Of a DNA stretch of 64,000 bases, positions 43,598 to 52,270 are shown in pieces; positions within the stretch are counted from its first letter, which is position 1; each line of letters starts with the position of its first letter. Position numbers and translations under genes: made by a program. Where the stretch lies: NCBI GenBank assembly GCA_963976815.1, contig CAXBLU010000006.1, positions 1 to 64,000 on the forward strand. Reading direction: 5' to 3'. The notes beneath the pieces were generated by a model, which did no database searches, was not told the origin of the DNA, and was given only the letters and a program-made list of their open reading frames with translations. The DNA comes from JAHRVQ01 sp963976815 (GTDB lineage Bacteria; Pseudomonadota; Gammaproteobacteria; Pseudomonadales; Azotimanducaceae).

Positions 43598-46135
43598 TTA
43601 GGCGTGCCTTAACTGGGCATTAAATATTGAATTAGGCAGAAGCTTTAGTAGCACCGGTAAGAGCACAAAGGTTACCACCACCAAAAGCGATATCGCCACC
43701 GTCAGCAACAATCCGATTGAGGCGGCACCGAGATGGGGGCTAAAGGACAAAGAAAAAAACGTGCCGATTGTGGTCAGTGCGCTAATGACAACGGCTCTCG
43801 CAGTACTGGATTCATAAAGTCCACCGGCACCTTCAGCCCGTCTGCCTTCGGTAACATGTCGGTGTACAACATGAATGCCCGTGTCGACCCCAAGGCCAAT
43901 AATCAACGGCACCACCAGAATATTTGCCATATTGAGCGACAAGCCGAATAGCTGACAAATTGCAAAAGTGAACAAAAGTGAAACCCCAACCGGAATGAGT
44001 ACAAGAATAGGCAGCACCACACTCCTAAAATACAAGGCCAGGAGGATAAATATGCCAGAGACCGCCAGTGTCACCGCCTCAATAAAGGATTGAACCACAA
44101 CCGCTCCGATGCCCCATTCCACCACACTTCGGCCGGCAAAATTACCCGCGATGGGCGCCACCGCCTCGATAAACTCAGAGGTAGCATCGCGATTATTCAG
44201 ATCTTCCCGGGGCTGAACATTAAGTAGATATTCCCCATCCTCTGAAATCAAACGGTGGCGCAGCTCCGCGGGCAAGTTCTCCAGAGCAAAAGGTGTGGCC
44301 GACAGCATTGAACGGGCGCTGTCCAAACTACGATTTAGCTCAACGAACAAATTGTTGTTGGCTTGTTGAATCTCCGTCTCATCAAGCTGGCCCAATTTTT
44401 CCCCTAGTTGCTCAAGTGCCGCCAGATCTTGATGCCGTGCAAAGGGCAGACTTTCTGCTAAATAGTCCAACGCCTGCCCCAGGCTTTCTGGTGACGATAA
44501 TTCTGCAGGTAAGACCTCCTCGATAGAGGCAAACCGATCTAAGACGGGCTGCACCATATTTTGTTTGTCTAGCTGTTGATCCGGCACTAAATCCATCGGT
44601 CCCGTTACACTTGATACCTGCTCCAGGCCCTCCAGCAATCGGGACAGTGCCTCAGCTTCTTGCTCGTTTTTTGCAAGTACCGCAATGCTGTAATCGGTGG
44701 TAATTCCCTGGTCCTGCAACTCAAGCAGCGTTGCCATACCTTCTGTATTAACGTCACGCATGGCCAGTACACTAAAATCAAACCGCAAGTCTTTTGCGGC
44801 CCAACCCGCACCACCAACTAACAACAGGAAAACCAAAAGCGTCGGCAGTGGCGGCAAAGCAAAAAACGCTAATGAAAATTTGTCGCTATGCTCTGTGCGA
44901 AGCTGTACGTGACTCAATAGTGCCGGCAACAGGGTTAACGTCAGAACAAAAGCCATGATCATTCCCATTGCGGATATCACACCGAGTTCAGCCAGTCCCA
45001 CGTAAGCTGTCGGCGCAAAGGCAAGAAATGCAATTGACGAGGTCAACATGCATAACAGCAGTGCGGGGCCAATATCGATTGCTGCGAGCAGCAAAGCTTC
45101 CGTTGAGGCCAAGGTCTGTCGCGCTTCCCTGACCCGCAAGCCAAAGTGCACAGCAAAGTCGACACCAAGCCCAAAAAACATCACCACAAATATGAGTGAC
45201 AGGGTATTAAACGCCCCGACTATAGCCACAGCCAATCCAAGGGTCAGCGCCACACCTGAACCTAGCAGGGTAAAAATCGCCAGCACAAAGCCCCAGGAAC
45301 GGATGCCCAGGCCCAGGATCAACGCGAGTAGCACCATTGAAATTAGGCCGGCCAATCCAACACCATTAAGCGCGGCCTGTATTTCTTCATGGGCCAGGGG
45401 AATTTCGCCGGTCAAGCGTACTTGAACATCTGGGGATAGTTCAGCTTGTTCAATCTCCTCCCTTAGGACTCTCACCAGAGTTTCGTTTGGCAACTGCTGC
45501 GACAGATCCTGAGCACCCTGTAGGACGATGAGTTGGTAGTAGCTATGCTGGTCTGGATCCGTAAGTAACGGTAGACCGTCAACTCTCACCTCACCCTCAA
45601 TCAATGCCTCTACTAAGGACTCCAATGGCGCGGGCAGAGGCAAACCTCGGTTTGTCGAGAGATGGTCCGCGAGCACATAAATGAAGTTGTTTAAACTGGC
45701 CTCGTCCGCCAATCGTAGCAATGGACCAAAACCGTATTCTGCACCCGTTAGCCACAGCTCCAATTGATCGGTATCCAGAAAGTAAAATCCGCGCCGCTTA
45801 ACAAACTCGTCGACACCCGGCGCAAAGACTGAATGGAAAGAACTGTTGGAGCGAAGGCTTTGGACCAGCTTGCTTGTTGCCCGATCAACCGCGCCAGCCC
45901 TCGTCCCGCTGACTACCATAAGCGCAGTCTGCTCAAAAAATGGAAATTGGTTTTTGTAGTGTTCGTTGTGTTGGTACCAGAGCAAATCATCGGAGGGCCG
46001 GATGAGACTTCCCAGGTCTGAATTAATACGCCCCTGGGTCGCAACTAACGCCAGGCTCAAGAGGCTCAAAAACAGCACAGCACCGATAACAAATCGACCA
46101 TTGCGGACTGCAAAGCCAGCCAGGCGACTAAGCAC
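43598..46135 (-). CDS. RND-family MMPL exporter (HpnN-like)
   Basis: An 845-residue RND protein made of two repeats, each with a large periplasmic domain and a five-to-six-helix bundle. VMFFGLGVDFAVHFGLR (first half) and PLIIGLGVDTGIHVVHRH (second half) are the paired GxxxD motifs for proton relay in the MMPL branch. The size matches HpnN-type hopanoid transporters. It probably moves lipids to the outer membrane. It overlaps the GT4 gene upstream by 8 bp, so a glycolipid cargo is plausible; this is inferred. Confidence 0.9.
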   Translation of the reverse strand: MLSRLAGFAVRNGRFVIGAVLFLSLLSLALVATQGRINSDLGSLIRPSDDLLWYQHNEHYKNQFPFFEQTALMVVSGTRAGAVDRATSKLVQSLRSNSSFHSVFAPGVDEFVKRRGFYFLDTDQLELWLTGAEYGFGPLLRLADEASLNNFIYVLADHLSTNRGLPLPAPLESLVEALIEGEVRVDGLPLLTDPDQHSYYQLIVLQGAQDLSQQLPNETLVRVLREEIEQAELSPDVQVRLTGEIPLAHEEIQAALNGVGLAGLISMVLLALILGLGIRSWGFVLAIFTLLGSGVALTLGLAVAIVGAFNTLSLIFVVMFFGLGVDFAVHFGLRVREARQTLASTEALLLAAIDIGPALLLCMLTSSIAFLAFAPTAYVGLAELGVISAMGMIMAFVLTLTLLPALLSHVQLRTEHSDKFSLAFFALPPLPTLLVFLLLVGGAGWAAKDLRFDFSVLAMRDVNTEGMATLLELQDQGITTDYSIAVLAKNEQEAEALSRLLEGLEQVSSVTGPMDLVPDQQLDKQNMVQPVLDRFASIEEVLPAELSSPESLGQALDYLAESLPFARHQDLAALEQLGEKLGQLDETEIQQANNNLFVELNRSLDSARSMLSATPFALENLPAELRHRLISEDGEYLLNVQPREDLNNRDATSEFIEAVAPIAGNFAGRSVVEWGIGAVVVQSFIEAVTLAVSGIFILLALYFRSVVLPILVLIPVGVSLLFTFAICQLFGLSLNMANILVVPLIIGLGVDTGIHVVHRHVTEGRRAEGAGGLYESSTARAVVISALTTIGTFFSLSFSPHLGAASIGLLLTVAISLLVVVTFVLLPVLLKLLPNSIFNAQLRHA

Positions 46136-47270
46136 AACTATTCTGCTTGGCGTATTTTGTGTATACCTCCATCAACTGATCTACAGAACGTTGGTGATGT
46201 CGAACCAGTGCGCGTTCGCGATTAGAAATCCCCGCTCGAACCCTGGCTTCCGGGTCCGCCAACCAACGATCAATTTTTTCTCTTAAGTTAACCACATCTC
46301 CCTGGCGAAACTGGTTATCCTGATCCGTGACAAATTCCAGGGTTGCACTATTGTCTGAATCAGAAACCAATACGGCATTACCAGCTGCCATCGCCTCGAG
46401 CACCGACATACCTTCCAGTTCAATTTCTCCGCCATGGACAAACAAGTCCGCAGATTGATAACAGTGCTTCAGAGTCTCATCATCAACCGGTCCAATCTTG
46501 GCATTCAAGCCAAGCTGTTGAGCTTTCAATTCCAGCTTTTGCTGGAGCGGCCCTGCTCCAATCATACGGATTTGAATCCTGTCGCGAAATTTGGATCCTG
46601 CCACCGCCTCCAAAATGGTGTGCTGGTGTTTTTCCGGTGCAAGACGGCCCACACTCAATAAGCGAAAAGTGCCGTCATCGGAAGGCGCACGCTGTAAGTT
46701 AAAAAATTCACTCGGCACGCCGTTCGATAGTACTTTAACCGGCGTTTTCAAACCGTGCTGTTGCAATTGATCAGCTGCAAACTGAGAGGGGGTTAGCACC
46801 AGTTCCGCACGGCTATAGAGTCCCCAGATAAACAACCGATATAGCTGATTAGCCAACCAGGTGGACTCGAGACCAAGATTCCGTAGCAAATTCTCTGGTT
46901 GCACATGGAAGGAACAAATCAACGGCACATTCAATCGATTGGCTGCTCGACAGGCAGAATATCCCAGAAAAAAGGGAAACTGGACATGAATCAGATCAAG
47001 ATCCTGCAGCGCCCCATCAATATCAACATCAGAACCCCAGGGGTTAGCTAATGGGACTTTCATACTGTTAATAATCCCGTTGAACCCGGGAATAGAAAGT
47101 CTTGGAAACGTTCTCATCCGGTGGTCAGGAGCGATTTCGGTATGGGGCGTCGCCAGCAATCGGAAGTTTATTTGACCGCTCAACGCCGCAACAAATCGAC
47201 GAGTCGATACTACTGTGCCGTTATATGGGAAATCCCAGGGATCAATTACCACACCTACTTTTACCGTCAT
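46128..47270 (-). CDS. Family 4 glycosyltransferase
   Basis: A 380-residue GT-B fold glycosyltransferase of family 4. The N-terminal DPWDFPYNGTVVSTRRFV has the G-x-x loop of retaining GTs, and the C-terminal half holds LLSVGRLAPEKHQHTILEAV and the E-x7-E region in ELEGMSVLEAMAAGNAVLVS. No membrane segment is seen. It may transfer a sugar onto a lipid for the MMPL exporter whose gene it overlaps. Donor and acceptor are unknown. Confidence 0.9.
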   Translation of the reverse strand: MTVKVGVVIDPWDFPYNGTVVSTRRFVAALSGQINFRLLATPHTEIAPDHRMRTFPRLSIPGFNGIINSMKVPLANPWGSDVDIDGALQDLDLIHVQFPFFLGYSACRAANRLNVPLICSFHVQPENLLRNLGLESTWLANQLYRLFIWGLYSRAELVLTPSQFAADQLQQHGLKTPVKVLSNGVPSEFFNLQRAPSDDGTFRLLSVGRLAPEKHQHTILEAVAGSKFRDRIQIRMIGAGPLQQKLELKAQQLGLNAKIGPVDDETLKHCYQSADLFVHGGEIELEGMSVLEAMAAGNAVLVSDSDNSATLEFVTDQDNQFRQGDVVNLREKIDRWLADPEARVRAGISNRERALVRHHQRSVDQLMEVYTKYAKQNSCA

Positions 47271-47415
47271 TAAAACTTCCTTGTCGCAACCATCCTACGG
47301 TATAGGAAATTGCGCTCCGATTCGAGACATCCACGTCGCCCCGGGACTCGCCATCTGAGAAGAACCGTCTACGCTATAAAGACCAAAACATATTTCAACT
47401 AAGTGAGATCAAATC

Positions 47416-47973
47416 ATGAGTACAACACCCTTCCGATTATTGCCGGTTGTGACCGTCATGTTGGGGCTAATGGCATTCCAAAACCCTGCTCTGGCGGACC
47501 CGATTTCCTCCAGTGAGGTCGGCAAACAAACCATGTCTAAATTTATGATCAATCTTGCAAAATTTGTGACCTGGCCAGAGGATCGCTTCACCGGCGAAAC
47601 AGCCCCCTATAAATACTGCCTAATGGGTGATGATCCCTTTACCGGCACCCTTGATGAAGCAGTGTCGGACAAGCAGGCGAAGAGCCGAGGGTTCGAAATC
47701 CAGAAATTGGACATAGGCGATATGGCTACCGCTAAAACCTGCCACGTGGTCTTTTTGAATGTCCCCGCCGCCGATGATGCAACCGCCTTGATTGATGGCC
47801 TTGCGGGACTACCTATCCTCACCGTCGGTGAGGTTGAGCAATTTGCCCAGTACGGCGGCATGGTCGGGTTTTTAGGCAAGGGTCGAAAAATTGCCTTGGC
47901 TGTAAATCAGAAACGCCTAGAGGATGCTGGACTAAAAGCTTCTTCGAGACTGTACCGCGCGAGCAACATGTAA
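47416..47973 (+). CDS. YfiR-family periplasmic regulator
   Basis: A 185-residue periplasmic protein of the YfiR (DUF4154) family, with a signal peptide ending near ALA-DP at residue 28. FMINLAKFVTWPE, YKYCLMGDDPF and LTVGEVEQFAQYGGMVGFL are family hallmarks. Known YfiR holds the diguanylate cyclase YfiN inactive by binding its periplasmic sensor. Here the partner gene, 18 bp downstream, is a chemoreceptor instead. It probably controls that receptor in the same way; this is inferred. Confidence 0.88.
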   Translation: MSTTPFRLLPVVTVMLGLMAFQNPALADPISSSEVGKQTMSKFMINLAKFVTWPEDRFTGETAPYKYCLMGDDPFTGTLDEAVSDKQAKSRGFEIQKLDIGDMATAKTCHVVFLNVPAADDATALIDGLAGLPILTVGEVEQFAQYGGMVGFLGKGRKIALAVNQKRLEDAGLKASSRLYRASNM

Positions 47974-47991
47974 ACTATTTGGAGGGGCAAG

Positions 47992-49569
47992 ATGCAAGCT
48001 ACTAATATTCCATTAAAATGGAAGGTCGTACTCGGTGTCACCACAACGAGTACTCTCTCGGTAATACTCGCCATCGCGATGTTTGCCAGTATTGAGACGG
48101 GCCGAATTGAGCAATCGGTCATCTCTGAGGCTGAGACAATTACCAAGATTATCGGCGGTAACTCCGTTGGGTCTCTGGCGTTCTCCGACCCAGAGTCAGG
48201 GCTTGAAACTCTTGCTTCCCTCCGCGCCAACCCACACATCCATGATGTGGTGATCTACGACGAGACGGGCGCACCATTTGTTTGGTACAACTGGTCCGGG
48301 ATTGCCAATACCAAACCAAACTCAGGGGTGGCGGATAACATGCCCAACAGCATGCCGCAAAAAGCACCCACAACAACTATCAACATTCGGGAAGCCGATT
48401 TTACGGTCACAAAGGCAATCACCGATGAAGAAAACAACCGTCTCGGCACAATCTATGTGCTCACGGATTTCAAATTGGTAGATGATGCAATTTCAAACTA
48501 TCTCTACGTCACCCTGATGATCAGTTTTGGTGTTGCACTGTTATCCTTTGGTCTTTCCATATTGATCCAGCGCAATATCGTTGCACCGATTAATCAGGTG
48601 GTGTTTGCCTTAAGAGATATTGCTGAAGGCGAAGGTGACTTGACCCAGAGGCTTAAGGTCAATACCGACGACGAGCTTGGGCAGTTGGTTTCCTGGTTCA
48701 ATACATTTGTGGAAAAAATTCACGATGTGGTGGTGCAGTTTCGCGATACCGCCAACGACTTATCTATATCTGCTACTGAACTCAATACCCAGTCGGGCTC
48801 GACCAGTAATTCAATTACGGGCCAGCAAAAGGAGATTGAGCAGGTAGAAACCGCAATGAAAGAGATGTCACAAACTGTTCAAGAAGTTGCCGACAGTGTT
48901 GCAAGCTCAGCCAACGACGCAGAGTCGGCGGACAACGAATCCAAGACCGGACGAGAGATTGTCGGGGATACGATGCACGCTATCGAAGCCCTTGCCTCAG
49001 ATATCGAGACCGCGTCACGGGTGATCACCAAGCTCCAACAGGATAGTGACACCATCGGTTCTGTATTGGACGTTATTCGTGGTATTGCCGAACAAACTAA
49101 CCTACTTGCTCTGAATGCCGCCATTGAAGCTGCCCGGGCCGGGGAGCAAGGCCGGGGATTTGCTGTGGTTGCAGATGAAGTGCGTACCCTTGCCAGTCGT
49201 ACCCAGGAATCTACCCAGGAAATCCACGATATGATTGAGCGTCTTCAGTCTGGTTCTCGAGAGGCTGTACAGGTTATGGATAAAGGCCGAGCCCAGGCCC
49301 ATGCCAGCGTTGAGACCGCAGATAAAGCGCGCGCAAGTTTGGCGGCTATCACCAGTGCCGTCGGCACAATCAAAGATGTGTCAAAACAAATTGCCGAGGC
49401 ATCGGATGAACAGCGCACTATGACCGGAGACATCAATGGTAATATCGTGAACATCTCCACCGCAGTTCGAAAAACTTCGGAAGGCGCTAAAGAGATGGCA
49501 AAAAGAGCGGAAACGCTAGATCAACTGTCCAATGACATGCTTCGACTAGTTGGCCAATTCAAGTTGTAG
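47992..49569 (+). CDS. Methyl-accepting chemotaxis protein with CHASE8-like sensor
   Basis: A 525-residue chemoreceptor. Order: membrane helix 1 (about 10-32), a periplasmic domain with NSVGSLAFSDPESGLETLAS and VVIYDETGAPFVWY that matches the CHASE8 pattern of YfiN, helix 2 (about 168-190), HAMP (about 190-245) and an MCP signalling domain. The hairpin tip, IAEQTNLLALNAAIEAARAG near residue 366, is canonical for CheA/CheW binding. No C-terminal CheR-binding pentapeptide is seen. It follows the YfiR-family gene by 18 bp. Replacement of the usual GGDEF output by an MCP module is the notable point. Confidence 0.9.
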   Translation: MQATNIPLKWKVVLGVTTTSTLSVILAIAMFASIETGRIEQSVISEAETITKIIGGNSVGSLAFSDPESGLETLASLRANPHIHDVVIYDETGAPFVWYNWSGIANTKPNSGVADNMPNSMPQKAPTTTINIREADFTVTKAITDEENNRLGTIYVLTDFKLVDDAISNYLYVTLMISFGVALLSFGLSILIQRNIVAPINQVVFALRDIAEGEGDLTQRLKVNTDDELGQLVSWFNTFVEKIHDVVVQFRDTANDLSISATELNTQSGSTSNSITGQQKEIEQVETAMKEMSQTVQEVADSVASSANDAESADNESKTGREIVGDTMHAIEALASDIETASRVITKLQQDSDTIGSVLDVIRGIAEQTNLLALNAAIEAARAGEQGRGFAVVADEVRTLASRTQESTQEIHDMIERLQSGSREAVQVMDKGRAQAHASVETADKARASLAAITSAVGTIKDVSKQIAEASDEQRTMTGDINGNIVNISTAVRKTSEGAKEMAKRAETLDQLSNDMLRLVGQFKL

Positions 49570-49575
49570 TAGTAG

Positions 49576-49652
49576 AGAGTAGTAAAAGAGAGTAGCAAAC
49601 AGATAGAAGGAAGCTGGTAGTTAGAAGCAGGTAGTTAGAAGCCGATAGTGAA
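49576..49652. repeat. Short imperfect tandem repeats after the chemoreceptor gene
   Basis: Two different imperfect repeats abut. A 13-bp unit (GAGAGTAGTAAAA) occurs twice at 49576-49601. A 14-bp unit (GAAGCTGGTAGTTA) occurs three times at 49611-49652 with a few changes in the last copy. The tract begins 6 bp after the chemoreceptor stop and precedes the small secreted protein gene. Confidence 0.85.
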
Positions 49653-49703
49653 ATGGATGGTGATAAACCCAGGACTAAAAATGAGAGTCGAGGAGATAAT
49701 TCT

Positions 49704-49991
49704 ATGAAGTATTTATTTGCAACGATCATACTTAGTATCAGTATGACGGTATTGGCAGACCGTCCAATAGAAACCGTTATGACGATTTCTGCTGATCAAG
49801 CAGTAAAATTATTTACCGATGAGACAGTTATGGTTATTTCTCATCAGGCAGCAGAAACATTACTTGGCGACCCAGCATCAACTGCAATGAGTATCGATCT
49901 GCTCAATAGCATGCCCGCTACCGCAGCTGGTCATAACGACATAATATTTATCGGCGCAGATCAAGCCGAGTCCCTTCTGAGCGGCTCTTAA
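49704..49991 (+). CDS. Small secreted protein with triple internal repeat
   Basis: A 95-residue protein from the ATG at 49704, chosen for its Shine-Dalgarno (GAGGAGA) and signal peptide (MKYLFATIILSISMTVLA). A longer frame from 49653 lacks both. The mature part has three related segments: VMTISADQAVKLF (25-37), VMVISHQAAETLL (42-54) and IIFIGADQAESLL (80-92). I know no family for it. It follows the YfiR/chemoreceptor pair and may be a periplasmic partner. Its stop overlaps the convergent deaminase by 4 bp (TTAA). Confidence 0.7.
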   Translation: MKYLFATIILSISMTVLADRPIETVMTISADQAVKLFTDETVMVISHQAAETLLGDPASTAMSIDLLNSMPATAAGHNDIIFIGADQAESLLSGS

Positions 49992-50491
49992 CGCCAGAAC
50001 GTCTGATGGAGCTTCCTGCCTGTGGTTGCTCCAATCGGACCAATAACCTGAAGATTTCTGCTGCCTCGATCAAATAGTTCAGCGCTAGACCAGACAAAAG
50101 ACTCACCTGCAATCTGACCTAGATCTGCACCACTAACGCCAAACACCAATTTTGGAATACCGGACCAATAGATTGCACCCGAGCACATGGCACACGGTTC
50201 AGTGCTTGAATAAAGTGTCGTTTCCGCTAGCTCCTCAGGCCCAAAACGTTTACCAGCCTCTCTCACGAGGTTAAGTTCTGCGTGGCAGGTCACATCCCCT
50301 TCAGTCAGCACAGTATTTTGTGTCTCAAGCACAATCTCACCATTCTTTACCAACAGGGCACCAAAGGGGTGATTGCCTGCTTCAACGGCAAGCTCTGCGA
50401 GGACATAGCAGCGGTCAATAAAATTTTTATCTGGGGACAAGAAGTAGACCAAAGTCGAGGGCGAAAGAGCTGCGCATCGTAACACGGCCAC
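49988..50491 (-). CDS. Nucleoside/guanine deaminase family (CDA fold)
   Basis: A 167-residue zinc deaminase of the cytidine-deaminase fold. H70-A-E72 and P99-C-A-M-C103 are the zinc and proton-shuttle motifs. HPFGALLVKNGEIV and TLYSSTEPCAMCSGAIYW match the TadA/guanine-deaminase group, and the C-terminal extension argues for a free-nucleobase or nucleoside enzyme rather than tRNA deaminase. The start is uncertain: GTG 50491 or 50485, or TTG 50440, which would trim 17 residues to a typical N-terminus. Confidence 0.85.
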   Translation of the reverse strand: MAVLRCAALSPSTLVYFLSPDKNFIDRCYVLAELAVEAGNHPFGALLVKNGEIVLETQNTVLTEGDVTCHAELNLVREAGKRFGPEELAETTLYSSTEPCAMCSGAIYWSGIPKLVFGVSGADLGQIAGESFVWSSAELFDRGSRNLQVIGPIGATTGRKLHQTFWR

Positions 50492-50538
50492 CGCAAAAAT
50501 GAATTACAATGCACGCTTTCAATTTTGCCTGAATCAGC

Positions 50539-51342
50539 ATGAAAATTTCCAGTAGCGAATTTCTTGATCTCCATCATCCAATTGATACCAATCGATGGAG
50601 ACTACCCATTATTGAACGCACAACCGGCGGCCGTGGTTCGCTCTTTGGCGGCGTAGGTCTCGCCGCGGGCGTTATTGCCCTTGAACAGGCGACAGACAAA
50701 CCTATTATCTGGGCAACGGGTCAATATCTGGGGATTACCCAACAACCCGCTGCACTAGACCTGGAGGTCACGTTACCCGCTGTTGGACGAAACGTAAGCC
50801 AGGGCCGAGTGGTCGGGCATCTGTCAGATGTCACTCCGGAAAAAGAAATCATTACTGTGTTAGGTGCGTGCGGACAACGCCCGGAAACCGCAACTGGTAT
50901 CTGGCTAAAGCGTCCCGACGTCCCAGATGCAGAGGATTGTCGGACCATGCAGAGACATCACGAAGGTGCATCTATTCACGATCATATGGAAGTGAGAATC
51001 GCCCGGGGTATGTTTGGTTTTTCCGGTGACGGTGAAGCCAGCGGTGACGGCGGCAATGCACTATGGATTCGAATGCCAAACGTGCTACATGATCGCGGCG
51101 CACTTGCGATGATTGCTGACTATATGCCCTCAGCCCTGGGCAATGCGCTCGGTCAAATGGCCCACTGCACCAGTATCGACAATACGATTCGCTATGCAAG
51201 TGGTGCAGATTCCAATTGGGTACTCTGTGAAAACCATATGGATTATGTCGGTGAAGGCTTTGGTTATGGCTCGGTCAATATGTGGAATGAGCAGGGACAA
51301 CTGCTCGCCACCGCGAGCCAGACCGTAATCGTTCGTGTCTAG
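50539..51342 (+). CDS. Acyl-CoA thioesterase (double hotdog, TesB-like)
   Basis: A 267-residue thioesterase-superfamily protein with two hotdog folds. RGSLFGGVGLAAGVIALEQ is the first hotdog helix region and WVLCENHMDYVGEGFGYGS the second-domain catalytic region. It probably hydrolyses acyl-CoA, like TesB or the Acyl-CoA_TE type proteins. It is divergent from the deaminase (47 bp between starts) and is followed on the same strand by a second thioesterase-like gene after 52 bp that contains a hairpin. Confidence 0.82.
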   Translation: MKISSSEFLDLHHPIDTNRWRLPIIERTTGGRGSLFGGVGLAAGVIALEQATDKPIIWATGQYLGITQQPAALDLEVTLPAVGRNVSQGRVVGHLSDVTPEKEIITVLGACGQRPETATGIWLKRPDVPDAEDCRTMQRHHEGASIHDHMEVRIARGMFGFSGDGEASGDGGNALWIRMPNVLHDRGALAMIADYMPSALGNALGQMAHCTSIDNTIRYASGADSNWVLCENHMDYVGEGFGYGSVNMWNEQGQLLATASQTVIVRV

Positions 51343-51344
51343 CT

Positions 51345-51363
51345 GATTGGGCTTTGCCTAATC
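51345..51363 (+). other. Hairpin between the two thioesterase genes
   Basis: GATTGGGC (51345-51352) can pair with GCCTAATC (51356-51363) with one G-U pair and a 3-nt loop. It begins 2 nt after the first thioesterase stop. No T-run follows (ATAAAC), so it may mark RNA processing or pausing rather than termination. Confidence 0.3.
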
Positions 51364-51394
51364 ATAAACTTAAGTCAAACAAGGGGAAGCACTG

Positions 51395-52192
51395 GTGTTT
51401 CAATTTGATCGTGACATTGCGGTAAAGCAGGTTGAGCCGGGTCGCTGGCAGGGGCATATCAGTGCCGCCTGGAATATAGGCGAGAACCCGAACGGTGGCT
51501 ATCTGGTTTCGATCGCTATTAATGCCCTCAAACAATCACTCCCTCATCCTGATCCCGTCTCAATTACGACGCACTACCTTAGACCCGGCGCATCAAATCA
51601 GGATTGCGATATTCAGATTGAAGTGATTCGAACCGGTAGAACCTTAAGCACGGCTCGCGCAACCCTATCCCAGGCCGGCAAGGTCAAACTCGAAGTGCTA
51701 GCTGTGTTCGGTAATCTTGATGAATCCGTAGGCACAGATCATGAGTTGACAATTCCTGCACCTGGAATTGCTATGGTTGACCAGTGTATTGATCGGGATG
51801 GGCAATCCCAGGGTATTGAACTCCCCATTGCGAGTCGTTTAGATACTCGACTAGATCCCGCCTGCGCTGTACCTGGCAACTCGCCTCACGCGGTACTCAA
51901 TGGCTGGAACCGCTTCCACGATGGACGAGCCCCTGATACCTGTAGTCTGCCACTGTTTTGCGACACGTTCCCACCATCGCCCTTTGCACTACTTGGTGTT
52001 GTTGGCTGGGTACCAACAGTTGAGCTAACGGTTCATGTAAGGCGTCGCCCGGCACCGGGATGGATTCAAGCACAATTTGAATCATCAGATCTCTATCAGG
52101 GGCGAATGATAGAGAATGGATGCCTATGGGACAGCACCGGCGCCCTGGTGGCGCAAAGTCGTCAAATCGGACTGGTGATGCAAGCAAGCTAA
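51395..52192 (+). CDS. Thioesterase-like protein (acyl-CoA, double hotdog)
   Basis: A 265-residue thioesterase-superfamily protein with two hotdog folds. NIGENPNGGYLVSIAINAL is the usual N-terminal helix and glycine turn, SITTHYLRPGASNQDC the strand region, and VPTVELTVHVRRRPAPGW the second hotdog. It starts with GTG after an AGGGGA Shine-Dalgarno. It is of the TesB/DUF4442-like type often found as a single acyl-CoA hydrolase. With the gene upstream it forms a tandem pair of different thioesterases. Confidence 0.82.
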   Translation: MFQFDRDIAVKQVEPGRWQGHISAAWNIGENPNGGYLVSIAINALKQSLPHPDPVSITTHYLRPGASNQDCDIQIEVIRTGRTLSTARATLSQAGKVKLEVLAVFGNLDESVGTDHELTIPAPGIAMVDQCIDRDGQSQGIELPIASRLDTRLDPACAVPGNSPHAVLNGWNRFHDGRAPDTCSLPLFCDTFPPSPFALLGVVGWVPTVELTVHVRRRPAPGWIQAQFESSDLYQGRMIENGCLWDSTGALVAQSRQIGLVMQAS

Positions 52193-52270
52193 TGTCCCAT
52201 CAAAACAATCGCCCAACCAGGCAGCGGGTTTACAAAAACCAAGGAATCGCACTGAAAAACACCTGAACCA

